Assembly: GCA_028023455.1 (NCBI GenBank)
Contig: JAQFVV010013401.1
Location: 62,001-126,000 of the forward strand
Origin: Epiperipatus broadwayi
Taxonomy: Eukaryota > Onychophora > Udeonychophora > Euonychophora > Peripatidae
Length of the DNA: 64,000 nt
Direction of reading: 5' to 3'
The translations under genes were made by a program, and so were the position numbers. Each line of letters begins with the position of its first letter. Within the stretch, counting starts at the first letter, position 1. Shown here piece by piece: positions 10,745 to 25,615 of this stretch. Below the pieces are notes generated by a model that ran no database searches, had not been told where the DNA came from, and was given only the letters and a program-made list of their open reading frames with translations.

Positions 10745-11040
10745 TCATGTACTTGGAGTTTGAATGTAACATAGGGGATTTGAACACAGACCTTCAAGCT
10801 CCTTTCAGCTATCCACTCTATCTTATATAACTGATATCCATGACCACACACACGTAAAAAAATTTAATGATGTCCAAGTTAATTGGTCCAGATCATTACC
10901 TCCCACACATATATTTGAATAGTGCTTGATTTATATTAAGATAGAAAATCAAACTTTAACAGGCAGGCCTCAATCTACTCCACCTCCCAGCTCTTTAGCC
11001 ATCCATAAGATTGAACACCTGATGATATTACAGATACTAA
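10745..11040 (-). repeat. Family B copy, ribozyme core deleted
   Basis: Contains the family end box (GATTTGAACACAGACCTTC), CATGACCACACACACGT, stem I GGTCCAGATC and the TATATTAAGATAGAAAATC block. The stretch between stem I strands that should hold CTGATGA and GAAA is lost (10866-10895), so no ribozyme remains. Confidence 0.7.
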
Positions 11041-11737
11041 ATGTCTAACAAAAAAACACAAAGTATTTGTAAACATCTGTCAGTCAAAGGCAATGAAGAC
11101 ACCAAATAGTTTATATCACAAGTGACAATATCTCATATTTTGCCAGATCTGGAAAAAACATTCACATTTTTTCAACACCAAATGTCATGTAAAACCTGAT
11201 ATTGATAAGTGGTTAATAAAAAACACAAAATATTTGTAGACGTCTGTTAGTTAAAGCCAGTGAAGACATCAAAGCATTATATAACAAGTAACAGTATCCT
11301 ATATTTTACTAGACCTGATAGAATCATTCACATCATTTTCAGCACCGAATGTCACATGAGAAATTTCATAAATATGATTCTTCTTTCTTGAAATCTAGAT
11401 TTGAGCATTGATCTAATGGTCCACACAAGCCTTTGTATGTAATCGTCCAGAAATAACAATCCAATGATTGTAGGATATCTAAAAAACTTAGTCATTTTAT
11501 ATTTAGATATTATTAAAACAAATGAGAGAATTTTTTTGAAAGAAAGGGATAGAAATAAAACTGCAACCTAAGTCTATTTACAAACCATGCTAAATTAATA
11601 CATTGTCCAGGCTTAAACCTGCATTTATATATATATGTAATATATGTGGGATTCGAACTCAGACTTCCATTAAAATATGAACATTGGCTATCTTAATATA
11701 AAGCTGAGCACTGATTGTATATATGTGTGAGGATAGT

Positions 11738-11792
11738 AATCTAGACCAACTGATGATTGCTGGTTTAGCATGAAATACGGATATTGGGGATT
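11738..11792 (+). ncRNA. Type I hammerhead ribozyme, family B (best copy)
   Basis: Parts in order: AATCT (outer stem I, 11738-11742), bulge AGA, CCAA (inner stem I), CTGATGA (11750-11756), stem II TGCT/AGCA with loop GGTTT, GAAA (11772-11775), minimal stem III with U-A next to A15.1-U16.1, TA before the cut (expected after A11783), TTGG (pairs with CCAA), GGATT (pairs with AATCT). Other copies have GATCT with AGATC at the outer stem, so the first pair changes from G-C to A-T on both sides. That compensatory change supports the fold. Confidence 0.72.
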
Positions 11793-11905
11793 ATTTATCT
11801 TTTCAACATGTATGTGTTCAAGTGTATCAGTGTTATGAGATAGTATGGAGATTGGCTGTCTTAATATAAAGCTGAGCACTGATTGTATATAAGTATGGAG
11901 ATGGT

Positions 11906-11962
11906 AATCTGGACCAACTGATGGGTGCTGCTTTAGCATGAAATACGCGTACTTGTGATCAT
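11906..11962 (+). ncRNA. Degenerate hammerhead, second unit of the dimer
   Basis: AATCT, GGA, CCAA, then CTGATGG (A9 mutated to G), stem II TGCT/AGCA, GAAA, then a self-complementary TACGCGTA in the stem III position. The 3' stem I strand is CTTGTG instead of TTGG. Likely inactive. Confidence 0.55.
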
Positions 11963-12424
11963 TTATCTTTTCAACATGTGTGTGATCAGGTGGGTCAGCA
12001 ATACGAGATGGCACTGAGAGTAGTGGCTTGTGTGAAAGTCTGAGTTCGAATCCTGCATATAAACCATGCTAAATTAAACGAGAAATTAGTAATAGATTAT
12101 TTCAGGATTGTTTATTAGTTTCTAAAATAAAATGTTTTTTTTAGTAATGATTAACAAACTAGCAGCAATAAAATTTGTGTAACTACCCATGACACTAAAA
12201 TATCAAATCTTTAAAAGAATGTCTGTGTCCAATCACCCAATTAACAAAGAACAGATATCACTGCTGACAATATACATCTTCATGAATCAATTGTAAATAT
12301 GAAATGATGCTAAATTTCATGGGTTTTGTCAGATACCTGCATAATTTCCAACTTCATAAAGACCTGCAGCTATATAGAAATCTCTCTGACATATATTTGA
12401 AAAGGTGAATAATTTTTATAGAGT

Positions 12425-12600
12425 TTAAATGGCAAAAGTGTGCAACGATAGAGCTGCAGCCATGACTAGCAGGATTTCAGGATTTATGGGAGAATTAAAA
12501 AAGATTTGCATGAATGCAAATCATAGTCATTGCATTATCCACAAAAAAAAACAACAACAATATTTTGACATTCAGAAAACTTTTTCAGTAAAATGTCAAA
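12425..12600 (+). pseudogene. hAT transposase fragment (ZBED5-like)
   Basis: About 38 codons read KVCNDRAAAMTSRISGF, then HSHCIIHKKK. In hAT transposases of the ZBED5/ZMYM6-like group a conserved CTDGA-AMTG motif is followed about 25 residues later by TH-C--H; here both are visible with the right spacing, and D-G has become D-R. The first motif contains the second catalytic Asp of the RNase-H fold. The frame runs out in A-rich sequence. No terminal inverted repeats or the rest of the transposase are seen, so it is a small relic. The methionine at 12429 is incidental. Confidence 0.6.
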
Positions 12601-12708
12601 AGTTTCCAAAATAGTTCATTACAAGGGGTTTGAACCCAGACTTTCAAACTCCATTTATCCACTATCTCATACAACCATTACACATGATCATACACATGTA
12701 AAAAGAAA

Positions 12709-12763
12709 GATCCCCAATATATGTATTTCATGCTGAACCAGCAATCATCAGTTAGTTCAAATC
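12709..12763 (-). ncRNA. Type I hammerhead ribozyme, family B
   Basis: On the minus strand: GATTT, GAA, CTAA, CTGATGA (plus 12745-12751), stem II TGCTGGTTCAGCA, GAAA, TACATA, TA, TTGG, GGATC. CTAA/TTGG and GATTT/GGATC still pair, using G-U wobbles. All core bases are intact. Confidence 0.68.
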
Positions 12764-12945
12764 ATCTTCCGCACACACATATATATATAATCAATGCTCA
12801 GTTTGTGGATGGCTAAAGAATAGGAGAGTGGAGTAAATTTCCCATTAAAGTTTAAAGATTTTCTGTCTTATATAATCTGGGCACTGATTATATATATATT
12901 AATAATATTACAAATCTATGTCTGTATTTCTTCAAAATAATATAC

Positions 12946-13395
12946 GTAAATTTATAAATAAATATTAGAAAATACAGTACTTAAAAGTTTATAAAAAATA
13001 TATCTATAAACGGCACTTAGGAGGCTTTCAACTATCCTTGTAGTTTTTGTCAACTAATAATTTGGAAGGTCAACTTTCCCATAATTCCATGGTTTTGATT
13101 TTGATTATAATAACACAAAAATATTGGAAACTGAAAAAAATAATAATAAAAGATAAAATTAAGGAAGCTATGTTAATATATAAATACAAGCAAGATTTAA
13201 TCAATAGGCAAGCAGCAAACGTTATCACGGAATTATGGGAATGTTGATATCATGAAATTATGGGAAAGTTGATCTTTCAAATTATTAGTTCATAAAAACT
13301 ACAAGGATAATTGAAAGCTCCTAAGTGACATTTATAGATATATTTTTTATAAACTTTTAAGTTCTGTATTTTCTAATATTTATTTATAAATTTAC
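12946..13395. mobile_element. PLE 3' end in palindromic form
   Basis: Arms 12946-13091 and 13251-13395 are reverse complements (about 146 bp, high identity), starting and ending in GTAAATTTATAAATAAATA and its complement. The unique centre, read on the plus strand (about 13105-13247), encodes the endonuclease C-terminus: KEAMLIYKYKQDLINRQAA, then the LWEC end, near-identical to residues at 59210-59288. The arms share GGAGC/GGAGG-CTTTC-A-TATCC with the PLE copy at 58191-59403, so this is the same PLE family. No ATG-to-stop gene survives. Confidence 0.75.
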
Positions 13396-13417
13396 ATATA
13401 TATATATGGGAGATCAT

Positions 13418-13472
13418 GATCTGGACCAACTGATGAGTGCTGGTTCAGTATAAAATATCTATATTGGAGATC
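13418..13472 (+). ncRNA. Degenerate hammerhead, family B
   Basis: GATCT, GGA, CCAA, CTGATGA (13430-13436), stem II TGCTGGTTCAG. Stem I 3' strands TTGG and AGATC are perfect, but the GAAA box reads AAAA (G12 lost). Confidence 0.6.
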
Positions 13473-13600
13473 TTTAATCTTTTTCACGTGTTGTGGTCAC
13501 ATTTATCAGTTGGATGCAATAGAATGAATAGAATAAATAGAATGAATAGATCGAAAGTCTGTGTTCAAATACCTTCTAATCACATCTAAAGTCCAAGTGT

Positions 13601-14246
13601 ATAAATTATATTTGTATTCAAATATTATAGTTAATTACATAAAAAAGTAAGGCCATTATTAGAAGACTTTTGAATTTTATGGTAAGAGATGGACTTCAAT
13701 TAGAAATCTTTTATATGTAAATACAGAAGTAAGATGCCTATCCCTACAGTAAAGTTCTAAAAATAGTTTTAAGGTTAAAAGGTTAATTACAATGTTTTTT
13801 TCTTAGTAAAAATCTCACATTAACATCTCATTTTTCTAATCTAAAATGGGTATGGATGTGTTCAAACCTGATGGATTTTTTAGGAAAAGTAAACAACAAA
13901 ACGAATCTTATCTCTGCAAAGAAAAAGTTCCAATATATTAAGCTGAAACATAAAATTGCATGCATTGTCAATAAACTTTCTGTATAATAAAAGTTTCAGC
14001 GATAATAATATAGAAAAGTTTTTGTATAGCAATATTCAAAAATATCCGTCACATTAAATTGTTATCCAAATCTCTAATTGTATTATTTACTTCATTATTA
14101 ATTAGTTTTGATATTTTATGATCTTTGTAATATTTATAATTTTTTAAGTATTTTGCATTGTAATGAAAATATAAATAAAAAAATATTAAATAAAGTAAAC
14201 ATAAATACAATAATATTGCATAATAACAGCATATGTCTCCATTAAT
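13601..14246. other. AT-rich sequence, nothing recognised
   Basis: No gene or known repeat. It leads into a splice-acceptor-like site at 14247-14259. Confidence 0.4.
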
Positions 14247-14259
14247 TTTTTTCTTGCAG

Positions 14260-14313
14260 AGCGGAAGTGGACGAATGTTTCTAAATATTCCAAGGAAGTC
14301 TTTATATCGATGA
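14260..14313 (+). other. Candidate terminal exon (weak)
   Basis: A textbook acceptor (TTTTTTTCTTGCAG ending at 14259) is followed by AGCGGAAGTGGACGAATG, unusually G-rich and CpG-containing for this area. The frame in phase zero reads 17 codons to a TGA at 14311. I see no donor or upstream exon, so it could be chance. Confidence 0.18.
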
Positions 14314-15562
14314 ATTTGAGAAGCATTGTTGTATAAGTCTCACTTAAAAAATAATTAGATTACGAAGTTGTATGCTATCTATAACTTCAAAATTTAAACC
14401 ATTAAAGTATTTAATGTTTCAATATTTATAGTCTTAGGAATGATGATGGCGTTTACTAAAATTTGGAGTTCAAACCTATTAAAACTATACCATGGTATCA
14501 AATAATATATACAATATAAATGATGAAAGATACTTCAAAGATTGAAGACAAAACACACAAAAAAATAAGTTGTTACAAAATCAATACAAACTTGAACATT
14601 CTAATGTGTAGGAATTAATTATAATGACTTCTGAATCACAATGATAGAAAGACTAATTAAACTTTATTCTATAAAGTTTTAATATAGTTAATTATAATTT
14701 CATAAAATATCTAACCAATTCATAGTTTTCAAAATACTTTTGTGTGAATGTGATTGGATCACAATTTCTATAACATTAGATTGTATCTAAATTCATTTTA
14801 TCACTGGATAATCCCTTTAATAAATATTATATTTAATTAACATAACTAAAGAAATGCCTCAGAAATAATAAAATGGAGGAAACATTGAATTTATTACATT
14901 AAGAAAAAATTGAAGTGCCCTTAAATTATTTAAAGTTTTTAAGGATAACATAAAATATAGCCTATGAAACCTTGTATCAGCTTATATATTGCACTAATCT
15001 TTAGAAGTTCTAAACAACTTTAAATTATATATTCACATAACTTCTATATTAAGGGTGGAAAAACTAAGGACAACTTGTGCACACAAGTGTAAGATTTTTT
15101 TTTTAAATTTAAATTACTTTTATTTATATTAATACAACCTACTGTTATTTTTTTTTGTAAATTAATGTTTTAAATATAATTAATATAGTTAACTTAATTT
15201 ACATGTTAAATGACTGATTTTATACTTTATAAATTCAATTTTAAAAGTGATAAAATGTAATTCATAATCTTTTTTATTGTTAAATCCTTTTGTTTTGCAA
15301 TACTACCAAATTGTGTCGATTCTAAAAAAAAAAAAAATTATAAGAATTTATTCATTAAAGGACTGCTCCCCCCCTTTTTTTTTTGATCTTTATGAGAATA
15401 TTTTATTTATCTTCTTTTATGAATTTAATAAATATATACATTTTTATCAGAAAATTAATTCTTACTTTCTTTATCAAAATTGAAAGTGACTTTTATTTAT
15501 TAATATACAATTATCATTTAAATGTTGTATTTTCATTTGTAATTTGTTAGTTTTTCTCAGTA

Positions 15563-15620
15563 CAATTCATCATCATCATCATCATTATCATCATCATTAT
15601 TATTATTATTATTATTATTT
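15563..15620. repeat. (ATC)n/(ATT)n compound microsatellite
   Basis: CATCATCATCATCATT runs into about nine TTA/ATT units. Confidence 0.9.
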
Positions 15621-20296
<4,676 letters not shown>

Positions 20297-20379
20297 TTTA
20301 TATATTTAAATTGACTTACATATACATCAAACTTTGGAGTTTTAGATCTTACTATTTGCATATATATAAACGATATTAA

Positions 20380-23300
20380 ACTCAAATTTTAACTTCTGTG
20401 GTTTAAATATGTTGAATAGCTGACTTCTGGAGGTTACAGAGTGTGGGCCCACTTAAAATTTACTCACAATACATTGTCTTTTCTTAAGACAATCTTAGAT
20501 TTAGCCAAATTATTCTGAAGAGACAAAAAAAGTACAATAAAACGATTTTAAATTTTATAAGACAGTTTTCTTTAAGTCAATGAAAGAAAACTACAACAGA
20601 ACAGTCAGTTTAAAATAAAAGCTTTTTTTTCCTCCTTTAACACAGCTTTTATAGAGACATCCACCTGTGTTTATTATCTTTATAATTAATTGACATGTTC
20701 CCCCTTCTCAATTAATTTTAACCTCTTGCCCTTTCAGACCCAAATTCCATTTCAAACAGACACGATTAATTTTACAATCTAACAATTAATTGCCAATTAA
20801 TTTTTGACACTTCGACAGACCAGACTGACCAATCATCGTTAATGGGCCAAATTAATGGTCCACTTAAATTCCTTGGCCAGACCTGTGTCCTTTAAGGAAT
20901 GATAATTGACTGAGTAATATAACACTTGAACTCATACTAGAAGTAATCTTACTTTTTCCCTTTAATAGTGAAACCAGATATATATTACAGCTGTTTCAAA
21001 CTCAGACTTTAAATTAAATTTAGCTGCTAATATTAACTTATTAAAATGATTTAATTTCTTATTTAAAATTGCTTTACAACATGTAAGAAATGATTATTAA
21101 TTGTAAATTGTACCATCCAGATCTACAATTAAATTATACACACACACATATATCACAGGTATATACTTTTCTTTAAATTTAGATTTTTAATGCCTTAATC
21201 TTTATTTATTACAACTATTCTATCTATATTATTACCATTATTATTTTTTAATTTAATTTCATGAATTATTTATTTCTAATCTAGCATAAAATAATGACCA
21301 CTCATCATCACTATCTAATATAGTTTTTCAACAGTCACACATCTCCCTATCAACAAATGTATAAATCTTGCTTTTTCCAATATTTTCTTAATATCAATTT
21401 AACCCATAAATTAAAATAAAATAATCCTCTGGTTATAAATACATTAACAATAAATTTTTAGATTGCTTACTAATCAAACATATGCAATCCCTTATAAATA
21501 TGGGTTCAAAGTCGGTCTTGGCTAAAATTTTCTTATTACAAAAAAAAATACATATATTATGAGGAAAATTTGGATGGAACCTTCTCTTTCATAGCTAACT
21601 TAAAAAAATGGAGCCTTGGACAAATCCAAGGGCTCCATTATATATATATATATATTGTAATAATGTTCAAGGCTAAATGTTCAATGTTAAAAAGAGGTTA
21701 CCTTGGCAACAGTTTGAAATTGTTGATTGTTATTGATATTGAGATTGTCTAAATGTTGACTGGTTTTTAATATATACTGTAACAGTCAGAATCGTCTATC
21801 TCGCTAACACACTGCAGAATTCAAACCCCAGACATGAAACTGAACATTCTAGGAGGGGTTGCCTTATAGATATACTAAGTTTGAATCTAAAGTCCAAATT
21901 TCACAGTGCCATCTACATAATAACCCATCTGATGCCACTACTAGTATAAACTTTGAATGGTGCCTGGTGGTCAGGGAGAAACAAAAGACTCTATACTAAA
22001 AGAAGTTTGGGTGGCTAATTAACGTCTATGGATTTACAAAAGAAATGCAGGAAATATATATATATATATACCAAGACAGTGATAGGAATCAAATAAAATA
22101 AGACATCAAATTTAGTTTTAAATAATTTCACAAAATTTATTTATATAAATTATATATATATATAATGCCACTGTCTGCTTATATGAGACAGGGACGCGTA
22201 TTAAATAATTGTTGGCATTATATTCCAATAAATGACAAAAAGGTTTTAAAGCAAAGTGATATATTCTATTCCTCGGGTTAATAGCATTACGATAATGTGC
22301 TTGATGAGATAGGAACATGTGCGAGATGCTTTGAGCAATTATACAAGTTTAGGAAAATATTTGAAAATTAAGTGTTCTAAAATATTTATTGATTTCGAGA
22401 ATAGCATGGACAAAAGCTTACTAAGCAACAAAGTGGGAATGTGATCAAAGCATTTATTCGATAATAATAATAATAAAGTTACATTGGGAGGTCAGAATTG
22501 CTGATAATGAATTTATTAAAGTTGGAGGATGTGACACATTTAAGTCACGGATGCTTTGTAAAATAAATATAAAAATAAAACAATATTGAATATCCGGAAT
22601 GATTACAGAGGGCATCTCACTGCTAACCCGTAGGAAAGTATTTTATGAATAGCTGAAACTTAGCGACTGTGTGACGATTGCATTTAATTCCCAGGTGTGT
22701 CATTTATGGACACACTCTGCCTGGAAACTGCAATAAGCAAAGAGAACGGACTTGGCCATGTAAAGAATCCTTGGAAAAGTAAAACAAAGCGGTCTCAACA
22801 ACCAATTCACTTACCAGCAATACAAGACTAGTGTATATAAAACATACTGAATGGGTTTTACTTGGATTCAGAGAAATGCCCAATCAAATTCCCCGAAATT
22901 CATTTAAACGGGTCCGCACATTCTCGACATCAATGATGAACTTTGTAATTAAAGTAGAACATGGTAATTAAAATAGGAAAATGCATGCTTGCGGGTTTGA
23001 AAAGTAAGTGTAGATTTATATACACAATCATGCATTAGGGGACACATTTAATCATTGACCTTGCACATACTCTCATATTAGATTAAAATCAATAACATGT
23101 AGATTTTAAACTATGTGATTATATTATATATGAAAGAAAAGAATCGCCCTCGAATGAATGATTTGCAAGATAATAAAATTGGAAAATTATTTAGAAATTT
23201 AAAATATGCCTTCGTAGCGGCGTCTTATTTTCATCAAAGGGAATAATTCACTCGGTCAAAGACGATTCTGACACATTATCATAATAAAATAACAGAAAGC

Positions 23301-25090
23301 TTAATCAATAGAAAATATTAATCCAAGGATAGAGAGAAAAATGTTGAGTATATTTAAACAAGTTAAAGAAATACATAATGAAGTTATGTGAAATATCAGA
23401 AAACAATTTAAAATAGCTATAGCAAGTTAGTTATCACAAGAGCTCTTGGGTTAATTTAGGGTTACCTCTGGAGCAGCATTTTCAGGTAGATGTTCGGCAG
23501 GTTTTATAATTCAGCAGCAAAATCTGGAATGTTCATATTTTTGCAGTAGCAGCAGTTCTGGGGTTCCTTATGTGATAGCTTCCGATCATCTGGAGCAGCG
23601 GCCAGCTATTCCAAGGGGATATAGCCATCTTGATGCCTCTACTCTGTCATGTCAAAGTTAGCAAAAAAATTAGAATAATTTTGGTTAGAAACATTAGACC
23701 TCAGAATGATTTCTCATAGAAACATTAGAATGGAGAACAAAAGAAAACCCTCCTTTTTATAGTAGAATTTAACAATAGAACTGCCCTGGAGCATTACAAA
23801 ATATCGGACTTATCAGCTGTAATTAAATCTATCCAAATGTCTAAAGGAATTCAACATTAATTAATTTCTTTTGTTAATTTCCCTTCCAACATTCGAATTA
23901 CAAACTAGATTTAATTAAAATTACTTTTACTAATTAAAGAAAACCTTAAGTGGACATCTGCTGTTTTTAGATAAACTTATAGAACATTAACTAATTAAAC
24001 TATTGTCCCTCATTTATTTTAACAGAAATATTTGGAATGACTTTTATTAAATTAAACGAAAATTATTTTACTTTTCAATTGCAATATTTGAATCTATTTA
24101 CTAAACGAATATTTACTAAATGAATTTTATTTTAAATCAAAATATATTATGACGGTAATATATATTTGTAAATAGATTCAAACAAAATAACTTTAACAAT
24201 TTATAATTTTGATATGTTTTAAAATGCATATCATAGTGTGTGCACAATTACGACTTATATAACCTACTTTTTAATAAATCAAAATTATGTGAACATATAC
24301 ATAATCCATAATATTTTATTTTATTTGGGAATGAGTTATATATATATATAATATGAGCATTGTACTCATGGTTTAAAATTATATAAGCGTATTGCAGACA
24401 CACTACGATAGATTGGGGTTCAAACTAAGGTATGAGGGTAGAAAGTAGGTGAAATGAAGATCTGCAAAGCAGACATTACTGTTTCAATACATTGATATAT
24501 TATCACTCTGAAGAAGGTTTTGTCAAGTCAAAAAAAAATCTTTACAATAGGAAAAATATATAAATAGAGAACATTTATTTAATTGTTATGCCTGTTAATA
24601 TCTTATTGTTAGAACTGTCTTCACATTTCATATTATATATACTTCCCATGTTTTCACTATTTTTAAATATTTATATTTAATATATTATTTGACATGTTTT
24701 AAAATACTAATTTGATATTTATTTTTTCTTTATTTTATTTAATCAAAATCATAAATCACAATGGTAAAAACATTTTTATCATCATTATGATTATTTATAG
24801 AAATAGCCATTCACAAAACAGTAGAATCATTGTCCCTCCGAAGAAAAAGTTAAGACAAGAAAAATAAAACTCTAGAAGTAAAATTTATAAAGATGATATT
24901 TATTAATTTGTGAAACATAAATACATTCATACTGTATCTGTATATAAAGAAAAATATAAAAAGTTGCATAACAATCTAATAAACTATGTTGGAAACACAA
25001 AGGACAAATTACACTTAATATTATGTTTAAATGATAAAAATAATCATTCATAATTTCAAAATAAAAATAATTAAATTTGTAAATTATTAA
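20380..25090. other. Long stretch without recognisable gene
   Basis: Two less AT-rich areas (20640-20940, 23440-23660) have no identifiable frame. Short (TA)n tracts occur at about 21638, 22058, 22150 and 24338. The interval 22070-22190 has partly complementary ends (ACAGTG and CACTGT next to (AT)n). Nothing further is supportable. Confidence 0.4.
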
Positions 25091-25615
25091 AACAGGCAAA
25101 GCTCTCCATACAGTAGTGCCACTAAGTGCAATCCAGAGTAATCAATGGTTACCAGAAGGCTTGGACATAAAATCATTATCTAGTGCCTACTCGTCAAATA
25201 TCCTCAGACTAGTTTCTAGCTTGTGGCTTTTATCAGTGAGGAGCTTTGGATCTGTGAGCATTGCAGCTAGATCTTAGGATATAATGCAATCCTCCAGCAG
25301 CCAGTTTTTATCTCTACTTAACTACAAAACTATGAGTCTAAAATTGAAAACACAATATTTTCAATCCAAGCTCATTAGCTTATATAGTCATATAGGTCTG
25401 AACTCAGTTCAATATCCATACCTTTGGTCTCTTTGGTTCTTTAATAACCATAGTCACCACTATCCTATTTGATAGGATTGGTATTAAACCACTAAACATC
25501 ACATGATCATCATATTTATGCTTGCTTATAACTGTTTTAAAACAGGCAAAATTCTCCATACAGTAGTGTCACTCAATGCAAGCCAGAGTAATCAATGGCT
25601 GCAAATTATACAAAA
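25091..25615 (-). repeat. Family A, one full unit plus the start of a second
   Basis: AACAGGCAAAGCTCTCCATACAG (split: AACAGGCAAA, GCTCTCCATACAG) at 25091 recurs at 25541, giving a tandem period of about 450 bp. The second unit stops near 25615, before its ribozyme. This is the only copy that shows the whole unit and its tandem nature, as in PLE terminal repeats or retrozymes. Confidence 0.7.
25201..25242 (-). ncRNA. Hammerhead relic, family A
   Basis: Stem I is perfect Watson-Crick here (TCCTCA with TGAGGA) and the cleavage triplet is GTC. The core, however, reads CTGATAA (G8 to A), which should abolish cleavage. Confidence 0.65.

Larger units (their letters stand above)
11599..12060 (+). 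mobile_element. Family B retrozyme-like tandem dimer with TSD
   Basis: Two tandem units carry hammerhead boxes 168 bp apart (core at 11750 and 11918). They are preceded by an inverted piece of the family B tail (11599-11668) and followed by the same tail in direct orientation. A perfect 17-bp direct repeat, AAACCATGCTAAATTAA, flanks the whole at 11582-11598 and 12061-12077; I read it as the target-site duplication. Tandem ribozyme-bearing units of this size match animal retrozymes, small non-autonomous retroelements thought to spread through circular RNAs using PLE-type machinery. The minus strand stays open across both units because 168 is a multiple of three. Confidence 0.7.
12615..13600. 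repeat. Family B palindrome interrupted by a PLE end
   Basis: A minus-orientation copy (12615-12805) faces a plus-orientation copy beginning at 12840. The latter breaks off in (TA)n at 12897 and resumes at 13402 with GGGAGATCATGATCTGG, exactly where the consensus has the ACTGATTGTATATATGTGTGGGAG junction. The sequence in between is the PLE fragment at 12946-13395, so the PLE piece inserted into an existing family B copy. A (GAATA)n-like run at 13526-13548 interrupts the plus copy's tail. Confidence 0.7.

Noticed and set aside
25284-25472. 62-codon open frame
   Set aside because: It lies wholly within the family A unit and is not kept at 29880-30020.
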